From Xylanimonas oleitrophica (GTDB lineage Bacteria; Actinomycetota; Actinomycetes; Actinomycetales; Cellulomonadaceae), in NCBI RefSeq assembly GCF_003244315.1, contig NZ_QKWH01000018.1:1-46813 (forward strand): a stretch of DNA of 46,813 bases, in the 5' to 3' direction. This document shows positions 32,996 to 40,251 of the stretch, one piece after another. The notes below the pieces were generated by a model. The model was not told the origin of the DNA. It did not search any database and saw only the letters and a list, made by a program, of their open reading frames with translations. Both the position numbers and the translations under genes were made by a program. Position 1 is the stretch's first letter. Each line of letters starts with the position of its first letter.

Positions 32996-33076
32996 CGGAG
33001 TAACAGGTCAATCCGAGCTTCCTGGACCGACGACGAACTCAGACGCACACGAATGTGTCCGTGCAGCGTTACTCCG
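32996..33076. repeat. Spaced inverted repeat in the int-xis/accessory divergent gap
   Basis: CGGAGTAAC (32996-33004) and GTTACTCCG (33068-33076), exact 9-bp arms 63 bp apart, between xis and the rightward accessory genes. It could be an integrase arm-type or regulator pair. The gap 32912-33147 holds no gene. Confidence 0.4.
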
Positions 33077-33147
33077 CACGCGGTTACCGAGCATTCCTCC
33101 ATCGGGCGGGCACCTGCGTCCGCCCTGACCGAGGAAGGACCGCGACC

Positions 33148-33387
33148 ATGTTCCACACCAACTGGCGCACCGGCACCACCCCCAGCCCCCGCTGCGACTC
33201 CTGCAACGACGTCGCCGTCGGCGCCGTGGTGTTCTTCGCCGCCGACGGACGCCACGAGTTCAACGCGTGCAACTCGTGCGCAACCGACGCCCTGACGAAC
33301 TGCGCCCCGGGCGCGCGCATCCGCTACCGCTCCAGGGCCACACGCGCCGAGGTCTCCCGTGGGCTGCTCCGAGGCGATGCAGCATGA
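33148..33387 (+). CDS. Hypothetical protein with two CxxC pairs
   Basis: A 79-residue protein, MFHTNWRTGTTPSPRCDSCND onward. Two CxxC pairs (CDSC and CNSC) 26 residues apart suggest a small zinc ribbon. GAGGAAGGA lies 8-16 nt before the ATG. Coupled to the next gene by a 4-nt overlap. Typical of actinobacterial integrative-element accessory genes; function unknown. Confidence 0.7.
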   Translation: MFHTNWRTGTTPSPRCDSCNDVAVGAVVFFAADGRHEFNACNSCATDALTNCAPGARIRYRSRATRAEVSRGLLRGDAA

Positions 33388-33629
33388 ACGCCCTGGCCTT
33401 CCGCTCCGCCGACGTCCTCGCCGCCCTGGCGCAGATGGACAGCGACGAGCGCACCGAATGGGTCGCACTGGTGAAGCGTGCTGCTGCCAACCTGTCGAAC
33501 GCCGAATACGCCTGGGCTGGCAACGCCCCCGACGCCCAGCCCGACCCCGACACGTGGGCAGCCAACTTCTTCTGGCTCGGCACCTACCAGCTCGCACACG
33601 CGCTCGAACAGGTCACGCAGGAGGCCTGA
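33384..33629 (+). CDS. Hypothetical protein, coupled to the CxxC gene
   Basis: An 81-residue acidic helical protein (MNALAFRSADVLAALAQMDSD, then AYAWAGNAPDAQPDPDTWAANFFWLGTYQLAHALEQ). No family recognised. Its ATG overlaps the stop of the previous gene (ATGA). Both belong to the element's rightward transcript. Confidence 0.65.
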   Translation: MNALAFRSADVLAALAQMDSDERTEWVALVKRAAANLSNAEYAWAGNAPDAQPDPDTWAANFFWLGTYQLAHALEQVTQEA

Positions 33630-33699
33630 CCCGTGCCAGCGCGACCGCCACGCAGGTCGCCGTCGAGGCATCTGTGGCACCTGCACAACTTCCGCCGGG

Positions 33700-33924
33700 T
33701 TACGGCTCGCTACCGGCCGGTCTCTCGGCGAGCCATGCCATGATCGCCTCGCGAGGGGCGAGTCGCAGCAGGTCCGTGACGGCGGAGAGCTCACAAACCG
33801 CGTGCTGACAGCTTCGGCAGACCTCGGTGTGCTGCTCGAAGCGCTTGTGCTCGGCGGCAGGTAGGGCGCCGAGAACATAGGCGGCGGCGTCGAGCATCAA
33901 CGGGTCTCGTGGTGTGCTGCTCAT
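33700..33924 (-). CDS. Short zinc-finger (zf-HC2/ZAS-like) protein, anti-sigma type
   Basis: A 74-residue protein containing the ZAS core H-x3-C-x2-C (FEQHTEVCRSC) with the usual DPLMLDAAAYVLGALPAAE start. Full anti-sigma factors of this type continue to a membrane helix and an outer domain; here it stops at GSEP, so it is either truncated or a stand-alone adaptor. The ATG overlaps the stop of the Lgt-like gene by 4 nt, so it is translated as part of that operon. No partner sigma factor is nearby. Confidence 0.75.
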   Translation of the reverse strand: MSSTPRDPLMLDAAAYVLGALPAAEHKRFEQHTEVCRSCQHAVCELSAVTDLLRLAPREAIMAWLAERPAGSEP

Positions 33925-34715
33925 ACGCCGCTCTTCTCCCGGTGGGCGTCGGGAACCGGTGCAGTGCCGTCGGCGCCCGGCGCCCGGCGCGGGGCCAGGC
34001 CGCGAGCGATGAGAACGACGCCGAAGGTCAGGCTGAGGAGTGACCACAGCTGCGGCTGGGTGAGGCCGAAGAGGGACTGCTCGTTGATGCGGAAGAACTC
34101 GACACCGAGCCTTGCCAGCCCCGCCAGGACGAGGTAGCTGCCGAAGACCTGAAGCGGGGGACGCCGACGGCGTGCACGCGCCCAGAGCAGCAGGGCGATC
34201 ACGGCTGCCGCCAGAGCCTCGTAGAGCGGCGTCGGGTGCACCCGGACGTCGGTCGGCACGAGCGCGTCGGGCAGGGCCATGCCCCATGGCAGGTCGGTCG
34301 GCCGACCGTAGGTGCCGTCGCCCGCCAACCAGCACCCCAGCCGGCCGATGCCGTAGGCCAGCGCGAGCGGCACCGCTGCGGCGTCGGCCACAGCCGCCGC
34401 CGGTAGGTGGCGGCGCCGGATGAACACCAGCGCGGTGGCGACGCCGGCAATGAGTCCGCCGTACCAGGTGAACCCGGCTCCGCCCAGGTGGTGCCAGCTC
34501 AGCTCATCAAGGTGCTCGAGCAGGAAGTACACCTTGCCGCCGGCGAAACCGAAGATCGTTGCCCACAGGACGAGCGAGTGCGCGTCGTCCTTGTCCAAGC
34601 CGAGACGGGAGAAGGCGCGACCGAGGAGCCAGGCGGCGACCAGGGCTGCCAGAGCCTTGCTCACGCCGTAGGACTGGACATCGACGCCCAGGAGGGAAGC
34701 TAGTACGGGTCGCAT
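33921..34715 (-). CDS. lgt: Lgt-like prolipoprotein diacylglyceryl transferase paralogue
   Basis: A 264-residue integral membrane protein with about seven helices and the Lgt signature region: GIGRLGCWLAGDGTYGRPTDLPWGM with the catalytic-type Arg in G-R-x-G, and RLGVEFFRINEQS for the second conserved Arg. It deviates from standard Lgt: the F-H-G-G block is WYGG, and the conserved Asn after G-R-x-G is Cys. It is probably an accessory copy carried with the copper genes, near lipoproteins (DUF305) that could be substrates; this link is inference. A CTTCACC-N4-CTTGATC box lies about 90 nt upstream. Confidence 0.8.
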   Translation of the reverse strand: MRPVLASLLGVDVQSYGVSKALAALVAAWLLGRAFSRLGLDKDDAHSLVLWATIFGFAGGKVYFLLEHLDELSWHHLGGAGFTWYGGLIAGVATALVFIRRRHLPAAAVADAAAVPLALAYGIGRLGCWLAGDGTYGRPTDLPWGMALPDALVPTDVRVHPTPLYEALAAAVIALLLWARARRRRPPLQVFGSYLVLAGLARLGVEFFRINEQSLFGLTQPQLWSLLSLTFGVVLIARGLAPRRAPGADGTAPVPDAHREKSGV

Positions 34716-34806
34716 GTTGCTTGTCCGCCTCTCGGTGCCGGGCACCAGGTGCGGCCCGCCTGCTTGCCACGCTGCGCCCGCCATCCCGGAGGCGTCATTG
34801 CGGAGC

Positions 34807-34824
34807 GATCAAGTCTTGGTGAAG
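34807..34824 (-). promoter_or_regulatory. Direct-repeat regulator box F, upstream of lgt
   Basis: CTTCACC-N4-CTTGATC on the minus strand (plus-strand GATCAAG 34807-34813, GGTGAAG 34818-34824), 11-bp period. It lies 92 nt before the lgt-like start. Confidence 0.6.
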
Positions 34825-34830
34825 GCGTGC

Positions 34831-35304
34831 CTACATGGCCGGGAACCGACCGGAGGCGGCCGCGCTCATCCGCTTCACGCACCACCGGGCGTAGAGCCGC
34901 CCACCGAGACGTCCGAGCGCCGGGTGGGCGGAGGGCCACTGGTAGTCGATCCAGACTCGGAGCCGGCTGCCGCCACCCAAGGGCTCCACGTCGAAGCCCA
35001 TGGTGTAGTCGCCGATGACGACCAGATCACTGTCGATCGTCTGCCAGGCTTTCGAGGTCGGCTGGGTCCGCCCGATGACCACCTCCTTGAGGTGGAGAGC
35101 GAGGCCGAAAGCCTTGCCGTCCATGCAGATGTGGGATCCGACGGCCCTCCCCTCACCGCCGTCCATCATGAGGGACCGGCGTCGAGCGATGTGGGCGCTG
35201 AGCGACCCGTTGGTCGTCGAGAAGCTCGAAACCTCGGGCGGTAGCACGGCGAGCTCGGTCACACGTTGCTGGCGCTGTGGCTGCCCCATCTCGATGACCT
35301 CCAC
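34831..35304 (-). CDS. SRPBCC (START/polyketide cyclase-like) family protein
   Basis: A 157-residue protein with the START-like helix-grip pattern: VEVIEMGQPQRQQRVTELAVLPPEV, GKAFGLALHLKEVVIGRTQP and VVIGDYTMGFDVEPLGGGSRLRVWIDYQWP, ending in a helix with WCVKRMSAAASG. A hydrophobic-ligand pocket is expected; the ligand is unknown. The GTG at 35304 is chosen for its GGAGGAG site 6-12 nt upstream; upstream codons lack one. The upstream gap to 35615 holds only the terminator noted separately. Confidence 0.75.
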   Translation of the reverse strand: MEVIEMGQPQRQQRVTELAVLPPEVSSFSTTNGSLSAHIARRRSLMMDGGEGRAVGSHICMDGKAFGLALHLKEVVIGRTQPTSKAWQTIDSDLVVIGDYTMGFDVEPLGGGSRLRVWIDYQWPSAHPALGRLGGRLYARWCVKRMSAAASGRFPAM

Positions 35305-35615
35305 GTCCGCTCCTCCGAGTTTCCTCTCGTCGTCCGTGTCGGGCGGCTCGCATTCATGACGGTGCGTGAAAAGTTCATTTCTCAAGAACCGGTGCGCAGC
35401 TGGCGGCCCTTCTGGGCACTGGCGCCCCGTAGAGCCCGCGAGCTGCGGGATCTCGCCCCCACGCCTCGTCGGGCGTCGCAGCCAGGCCATTGCCCTCGAT
35501 GTTCTGGATCAGCCGGAGCTGTGCACGTTCACCGAGTGATCGCCAGCGGGTGGTGCGGGATGATCGCGCTCATGGACAGAGAGCCGCCCGGCGGCGGTTG
35601 CACTGTCCGGGACTG

Positions 35616-35659
35616 CACGGAGGCCGGCCCCACCCCGCCCGGTGGGGCCGGCCTCCGTG
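35616..35659. terminator. Terminator of the DUF305-redox operon
   Basis: Perfect 19-bp arms (35616-35634 and 35641-35659, starting CACGGAGGCC) with a 6-nt loop, 17 bp from the DUF305 stop on the minus strand. The 311-bp stretch 35305-35615 between it and the SRPBCC gene shows no gene. Confidence 0.85.
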
Positions 35660-35676
35660 AGCGGAGTCCGAGGCCA

Positions 35677-36303
35677 TCAGCCGATGCTGCGTTCGATGTT
35701 GCCCATCTCTGCGATCTCCTGGGTCTGGGCGTCGATGATCTGCCGGGCCAGGGCGGTCGCCTCCTCGTTCACGCCGTCCTCGATCTCCGCCTGAGCCATG
35801 TCGATGGCGCCCTCGTGGTGGGCGGTCATCGTCTGGAGGAACTGCTTGTCGAACTCGGCTCCCTCCAGGCCCTGCAGGTCGGCCATCGCTTGCTCCTGAT
35901 CCATGCCGTTCATGTCCATCCCGGAGTGGTCCATGCCCTCCATGCCGTCCATGCTCGCGCTGGTCTCCTCACCCCAGTCCTCCAGCCAGCCGGTCATGAG
36001 GTCGATCTCCGGCTGTTGGGCCGCGGTGATGCGCCCGGCGAGGTCCTGGACCTCCGGCGTGGTCGCCTTCTCGGTGGCGAGCTGGGCCATCTCCAAAGCG
36101 CCCTGGTGGTGGACGATCATCATCTGTGCGAACTGGGTGTCGGCCTCGTTGTGCTCGGCCGCCACGGACGCCGTCGTCTCGGACGATGGCGTGGGCTCTT
36201 CGCCGCCTGCATCGTCATCGCTCTGGGAGCAGGCAGCGAGGGCCAGGCCGAGCGACAGGACGAAGGCGGTGGCTCGTGCGGCGCGGCGGACGGTCGTGGT
36301 CAT
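35677..36303 (-). CDS. DUF305 lipoprotein with Met/His-rich segment
   Basis: A 208-residue exported lipoprotein: signal peptide ending with the lipobox LALAAC (about residues 18-24), then two DUF305 repeats with the motif M-x-x-H-H-x-G-A-x-x-M (QMMIVHHQGALEMA and TMTAHHEGAIDMA). Between them lies a segment with ten or more Met/Asp/Gly residues (MDGMEGMDHSGMDMNGMDQ), a typical copper-binding composition. DUF305 proteins recur in copper islands and are proposed to bind copper outside the membrane. Follows the thioredoxin-CcdA genes, and a strong terminator comes next. Confidence 0.9.
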   Translation of the reverse strand: MTTTVRRAARATAFVLSLGLALAACSQSDDDAGGEEPTPSSETTASVAAEHNEADTQFAQMMIVHHQGALEMAQLATEKATTPEVQDLAGRITAAQQPEIDLMTGWLEDWGEETSASMDGMEGMDHSGMDMNGMDQEQAMADLQGLEGAEFDKQFLQTMTAHHEGAIDMAQAEIEDGVNEEATALARQIIDAQTQEIAEMGNIERSIG

Positions 36304-36365
36304 GCGGTTTCCCTTCTCGGATGTCGCCCGGAGGACCGGGCGGCGGTGCGCACGCTGGGTGCGCG

Positions 36366-36995
36366 TCACAGTCGGCTCTTGACCTCTGAGTACAGGTCGT
36401 CTGGGGCGAGCCACATGGAGGGGTAGTCGCCCTTCCACAGTTGGGTGCCGTCCGGCCCGATCAGGACGAAGCCGTGGCCGGGAAGTCCTTCGTGCATGCC
36501 GGTGCCGAGGGTGCCGTACTCGGCCGAGACGGTGCCGTCGTCGATGAGGAAGGGCGTGCTGATGTCGAAGCGTTCCCGCTCGGGGTTGATCTGTTCAGCG
36601 GTATTCATGACGATCGGCAACACGGTGATGCCGGCGGCTGCGAAGTTGGGGTCCTTCTCGATCTCGGCCATCTGCTGGATGCAGGCGTCGCAGCCTGCGC
36701 CCTCGTTGAAGTACAGGACGACCGCCTTGCCGTGGTAGTCGGCCAGGCTCACTGTGGACCCGTCGGAGGCGGGCAGTGTGAACTCCGGTGCCGGGCGGCC
36801 GGCCTCCGTGGTCGCGGGGCGGGCGGACAGCAGGCCGAACGTCACCACGCCGGCCAGGACGAGGACCGCGACGGCCCACAGCAGGGTGCGCCGGGTGCGT
36901 GTGCGCCGAGCCTGGGCGGCCTGCTCGGCCTTGACCTGGGCTAGGGCGGCCTTGCGCTGCGCCTTGGTCGACCGGCCCATGCTTGCTGTGGTCAT
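36366..36995 (-). CDS. Membrane-anchored TlpA/thioredoxin-like protein
   Basis: A 209-residue protein: basic cytosolic start, one transmembrane helix (about 38-57, LLWAVAVLVLAGVVTFGLL), then a redoxin fold from about 66 (APEFTLPASDGSTVSLADYHGKAVVLYFNEGAGCDACIQQM) with the C-D-A-C active-site pair. The fold is the alkyl hydroperoxide/TlpA type. It would exchange electrons with the CcdA-like membrane protein encoded just upstream (4-nt overlap). In copper islands such modules maintain thiols or copper-exposed proteins. Confidence 0.85.
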   Translation of the reverse strand: MTTASMGRSTKAQRKAALAQVKAEQAAQARRTRTRRTLLWAVAVLVLAGVVTFGLLSARPATTEAGRPAPEFTLPASDGSTVSLADYHGKAVVLYFNEGAGCDACIQQMAEIEKDPNFAAAGITVLPIVMNTAEQINPERERFDISTPFLIDDGTVSAEYGTLGTGMHEGLPGHGFVLIGPDGTQLWKGDYPSMWLAPDDLYSEVKSRL

Positions 36996-37969
36996 CGGGA
37001 GCTCCCGTGGTGATGCGGCTGGCCCGACGTGCCGGCGGGCTCGGACTTCTGGTGGTGCTCACATGCCGGTGCCGCCGGGGCGGCCGCCACGTGTGGCTCG
37101 CCGGGGGTGGGGCGGCGTTCGGTGAGCGTCGCCCACACGAACGCCCCGGCGACGGCGATCAGCGCGAGCCCGAGCACCGGCTCCGGGACGGGGGCAAGCC
37201 AGACCTGGACCTCGGAGAAGACCTCGGTGAGCGTGCTGCTGGCGGCGTCCTGGAAGGCGGAGCCGCCGGTCATGTCGCGGCTGCCCGCCAGCAGGATCAC
37301 CACCACGCCCATGACGGCGAACCCGATCGCGACTGCGAGGTTGACCGTGTTCGTCACCAGCGTCCGACCCGCGACGCGGATCCGCACGACCTTGGCCTGC
37401 AGCCAGCGGCGCTCGCGCAGCCGCGCCTTGTCCCACACCAGCGCCATGACGAACAGGGGGAACACCATCCCGAACACGTAGGCAAGCCCCAGCGCCGTGC
37501 CACCCACGGCGGATCCGGACAGCACCGAGAGGGTCATCACGCCGGCAAGCACCGGCGCGCAGCAGGACGAGGCGATCCCGGAGAAGACGCCCAGGGCGAA
37601 GAAGCTCGCCGTGTCGCCGCGGGCGGTGTCCGGGGCGCGCACGAACGAGGGCAGCGACCACATGCGCCCGCTCAACGCCAGACCGGCCAGGGCCAGCATG
37701 AGCAGGCCACCGGCCCAGTACAGCGGGGCGTGGTACTTGGCGATCGCCCCGGCGATGAGCGTGACGCCGAGCGTGATGGGCACCAGCACGACGGCAAGCC
37801 CCGCGGCGAACACGAAGGTCAGGGGCAGCAGCCGCCAGCGGGCGTTCTTGGCGGCGCCCGCCAGGTAGGAGGGGGCCAGGAACACGATGCAGCAGGGCGC
37901 GAAGAGGGCGACACCACCGGCGAAGAAGGCGGCCAGGACCGAACCGGTGGCCAGCAGCTCGCTGCCCAT
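36992..37969 (-). CDS. CcdA/DsbD-type thiol-disulfide membrane transporter
   Basis: A 325-residue multi-pass protein. The conserved Cys residues sit in FAPCCIVFLAPSYLAG (helix 1) and SSCCAPVLAG (helix 4), the pair used by CcdA/DsbD to move reducing equivalents outward. The C-terminus is His-rich (HHQKSEPAGTSGQPHHHGSS), possibly metal-binding. Six or more helices are visible. Start codon ATG at 37969 overlaps the glutaredoxin-like stop by 1 nt, and its end overlaps the thioredoxin-like start by 4 nt. Confidence 0.87.
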   Translation of the reverse strand: MGSELLATGSVLAAFFAGGVALFAPCCIVFLAPSYLAGAAKNARWRLLPLTFVFAAGLAVVLVPITLGVTLIAGAIAKYHAPLYWAGGLLMLALAGLALSGRMWSLPSFVRAPDTARGDTASFFALGVFSGIASSCCAPVLAGVMTLSVLSGSAVGGTALGLAYVFGMVFPLFVMALVWDKARLRERRWLQAKVVRIRVAGRTLVTNTVNLAVAIGFAVMGVVVILLAGSRDMTGGSAFQDAASSTLTEVFSEVQVWLAPVPEPVLGLALIAVAGAFVWATLTERRPTPGEPHVAAAPAAPACEHHQKSEPAGTSGQPHHHGSSR

Positions 37970-38253
37970 CAGGGCCTCGCGACCGTCAGGCGGGCGGCCC
38001 CCAGGGCGCGGGCCAGCTTGTGCTTGGGCAGGCGTCCGGAGGAGAAGAACTCCCCGTCCAGCAGCACGAGCGGGGCCAGGGCCGGGCGATGGCGGGCGAT
38101 GAGGTCGCGGCCATCGTCGGAGTCCGCGTCCACGACGACGAGGTTGATGGTGCGCGCTCGAAAGAGCGCACCGAGCGTCTCCTCGGCCTCGTGGCAGAAG
38201 TGACAGGCCGGGGTACGGACCATGACGACGGTGGGCGACGGGTCGACGGGCAC
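37969..38253 (-). CDS. Glutaredoxin-like thiol-disulfide protein
   Basis: A 94-residue protein with a C-x2-C active site (TPACHFCHEAEETLGALF) and the thioredoxin-fold helix and cis-Pro block ALAPLVLLDGEF. No signal peptide is visible, so it probably acts inside the cell and passes electrons to the CcdA-like protein it overlaps by 1 nt. It is the first gene of the four-gene redox-DUF305 operon, whose promoter region carries box A. Confidence 0.82.
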   Translation of the reverse strand: MPVDPSPTVVMVRTPACHFCHEAEETLGALFRARTINLVVVDADSDDGRDLIARHRPALAPLVLLDGEFFSSGRLPKHKLARALGAARLTVARP

Positions 38254-38324
38254 AGGGATGCTCCTCCGGTGGTTCGGACTGCCCCCAGCCTCAGGCCCAG
38301 ATCCGGAAGCACCGGTCGACGTTG

Positions 38325-38342
38325 GATCAAGAATCGATGAAG
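38325..38342 (-). promoter_or_regulatory. Direct-repeat regulator box A, between the redox operon and the response regulator
   Basis: CTTCATC-N4-CTTGATC on the minus strand (plus-strand GATCAAG 38325-38331, GATGAAG 38336-38342). It lies 72 nt before the redox operon and 60 nt before the response-regulator gene, so it could serve both. Confidence 0.65.
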
Positions 38343-38401
38343 ACCGCCCGGGCCGGGCCGGTCGGATGGGTTCCGCCCATACGTCCGGCGAAGATGGACC
38401 G

Positions 38402-39124
38402 GTGAACGCGATCTCACCTGCCCGCCGTGCCGTCGTGGTCGACGACGAGGTGCCGCTGGCCCGTCTCGTCGGCGGCTACTTCGAACGCGACGGCTACGAG
38501 GTGCACCTGGTCCACGACGGCGTCGCCGCGGTGGACGTGCTGCGCGGGGTCGACCCGGACGTCGTCGTGCTCGACCTGGGCCTGCCCGGGCTCGACGGCG
38601 TCGAGGTGTGCCGGCGGCTGCGCACGTTCTCCGACTGCTACGTGGTCATGCTCACCGCACGCGCCGAGGAGGTCGACACCCTGGTGGGGCTGTCGGTGGG
38701 CGCCGACGACTACGTCACCAAGCCGTTCCGGCCGCGCGAGCTGATGGCGCGAGTGCAGGCGATGCTCCGCAGGCCGCGACGCTCGAGCAGCTCCCAGGTG
38801 TTGCAGGCACGCCGACCTGAGGTGATCAGGATCGGACCGCTGAGCATCGACGTCGACGCCCGGGAGGTGACGCTCGACGATGATGCCGTGGAACTGACCC
38901 GCACAGAGTTTGACGTGCTGGCCGCGCTGGCGGCCCGCCCCGGACGGGTCTACTCGCGCCGGGCGCTGATTGAGGAGGTCTGGGGCCCGGACTGGTATGG
39001 GGACGACCACCTGGTCGACGTCCACGTGCTGCACGTGCGGCAGAAGCTCGGCGACAGCGCGGCCGAGCAGCGGTTCGTCCGCACCGTTCGAGGCGTGGGG
39101 TACCGCATCGGCACCGGGGACTGA
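38402..39124 (+). CDS. OmpR/PhoB-family response regulator of the island
   Basis: A 240-residue regulator. Receiver domain (about 8-120): DDEVPLARL for the acidic pocket, VVVLDLGLPGLDG with the phospho-Asp, VVMLTARAEE with Thr, and YVTKPFRPREL with Lys. The C-terminal winged helix (about 145-235) has LTRTEFDVLAALAARPGRVYSRRALIEEVWGPDWYGDDHLVDVHVLHVRQKLG. Related to copper-responsive CopR/CzcR-like regulators. It has no adjacent kinase; the island's kinase is encoded about 4.5 kb away on the other strand. The GTG start has GAAGAT 6 nt upstream, possibly leaderless. Confidence 0.88.
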   Translation: MNAISPARRAVVVDDEVPLARLVGGYFERDGYEVHLVHDGVAAVDVLRGVDPDVVVLDLGLPGLDGVEVCRRLRTFSDCYVVMLTARAEEVDTLVGLSVGADDYVTKPFRPRELMARVQAMLRRPRRSSSSQVLQARRPEVIRIGPLSIDVDAREVTLDDDAVELTRTEFDVLAALAARPGRVYSRRALIEEVWGPDWYGDDHLVDVHVLHVRQKLGDSAAEQRFVRTVRGVGYRIGTGD

Positions 39125-39140
39125 CCGGCCGCCGCACGCC

Positions 39141-39611
39141 TCAGTGGTGAGATTCATGATCGACCGACACCTCGGACCCCTCAGGGGTGGGCTCACCGCC
39201 TGGGTCACCGGCACCACTGATCACCGGACCGAGCACCGTCGTGGAGATGACGAACGCTGCCGCGAACACGCCGAGCGCAATCGCGGGCGCCCACCAGGAA
39301 CCGAACCGTCGCCTCAGCCTGACAAGCATCGGGATCGATGCGGCCAGGCCCAGCAGACCGAACACGATCCTCCCGCCAGCGGCGGCGACCAGTGCCGTCC
39401 CCACGAGCGGACCGACGTGGTGCAGGACGTGCGGGGCCACTCCCATGACGGCCCCGGCCACCCCACTCACAGCGGTCCACGCCGCGCGCAGCCGACCCTG
39501 CGTGGCTGCGGTAGCCGCACCGGGCTCACCGCCCGGCGACTCTTCGCGGTCTGGACACTCGTGCACCACGCGACGCTCAGGTCTCACCATGCGGCCTACG
39601 TTGCCGCCCAT
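39141..39611 (-). CDS. Small membrane protein of the copper island, unknown function
   Basis: A 156-residue protein with an Arg/Glu-rich start, two to three hydrophobic helices (around 47-66, 71-90 and 105-125) and a His-rich tail (EVSVDHESHH). No family recognised. The ATG at 39611 lacks a ribosome site; an alternative start is the ATG at 39590. A triple-repeat box (B) sits just upstream. Its convergent neighbour is the response regulator. Confidence 0.65.
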   Translation of the reverse strand: MGGNVGRMVRPERRVVHECPDREESPGGEPGAATAATQGRLRAAWTAVSGVAGAVMGVAPHVLHHVGPLVGTALVAAAGGRIVFGLLGLAASIPMLVRLRRRFGSWWAPAIALGVFAAAFVISTTVLGPVISGAGDPGGEPTPEGSEVSVDHESHH

Positions 39612-39624
39612 TTCGTAGCGTGAT

Positions 39625-39653
39625 CATCAAGGTGAGATGAAGGTCGGACGAAG
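39625..39653 (-). promoter_or_regulatory. Triple direct-repeat regulator box B
   Basis: Minus-strand CTTCGTC-N4-CTTCATC-N4-CTTGATG (plus-strand CATCAAG 39625-39631, GATGAAG 39636-39642, GACGAAG 39647-39653), three 7-mers at 11-bp period. It ends 14 nt before the ATG at 39611. Confidence 0.65.
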
Positions 39654-39728
39654 CCGACGGCGCGGGCGTCATCTTCGCCCGATTGAACGCCTAACTAGTG
39701 GCCCTCGTGGGCAGGCATGCTGCGCCGC

Positions 39729-40040
39729 CTATTGGCTGCGGACGAGCCGCGAGATCGCCCCCATGGCCTCACGGACCTTGTCGTCATGAACCCCGCCACC
39801 GGTCTGCGCCGCTTCGGAAAGACAGTTCCGCAGGTGATCGTCGAGGAGGAGCATGAGGGCTGCAGACTGCAGTGCCCGGGAGGCGGCGGAGATCTGGGTG
39901 ACGACGTCGATGCAATAAGCCTGCTGGTCAACCATGTGGGCGATGCCGCGCACCTGCCCTTCGACGCGGTGCAGCCGGGCGAGGACGGTGCTCGGATCGG
40001 CCGCGGCCACGGTTCTCGCCTCCACGCCCGGCTTGAGCAC
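39729..40040 (-). CDS. csoR: CsoR-family copper-sensing repressor
   Basis: A 103-residue helical repressor with the Cys-His-Cys copper site visible: YCIDVVTQISAASRAL (Cys), then DDHLRNC with the His and second Cys. LHRVEGQVRGIAHMV is the family signature. Copper binding releases it from DNA and derepresses efflux. Four nt after the copA stop, so it is co-transcribed; a matching operator lies upstream of copA. The GTG at 40040 is the likely start, although a GTG six codons later is possible. Confidence 0.9.
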   Translation of the reverse strand: MLKPGVEARTVAAADPSTVLARLHRVEGQVRGIAHMVDQQAYCIDVVTQISAASRALQSAALMLLLDDHLRNCLSEAAQTGGGVHDDKVREAMGAISRLVRSQ

Positions 40041-40044
40041 GACG

Positions 40045-40251
40045 TCAGGAACTGGCCACGGGGTGGCCGTAGCGGTGGGGGTCTGCGTCGAATGCCGCCG
40101 CGCAGCCTGCCGAGCAGAAGGCGAAGGTCACTCCGTCATGTTCCCGCCTGGCCGCGGCATTCTGGGGGTCTACGGTCATGCCGCAGACAGGGTCGGTCGA
40201 CGATCCGGTTGCCGGGCCGCCGTGGTGGTCGTGGTGGTCGTGGTGCGTCAT
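40045..40251 (-). CDS. Possible separately started YHS-domain protein, in frame within copA
   Basis: Inside the copA frame, at codon 856, an ATG (40251) is preceded by AAGGAGAG (plus 40258-40265) at 6 nt, an ideal ribosome site. The 68-residue product would start [16 protein letters not shown], a His-rich lead, and continue through the YHS domain ([10 protein letters not shown] and [10 protein letters not shown]). This looks like the remnant or still-active start of a formerly separate gene now read in frame with copA. It is not independent of copA evidence. Confidence 0.4.
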   Translation of the reverse strand: MTHHDHHDHHGGPATGSSTDPVCGMTVDPQNAAARREHDGVTFAFCSAGCAAAFDADPHRYGHPVASS

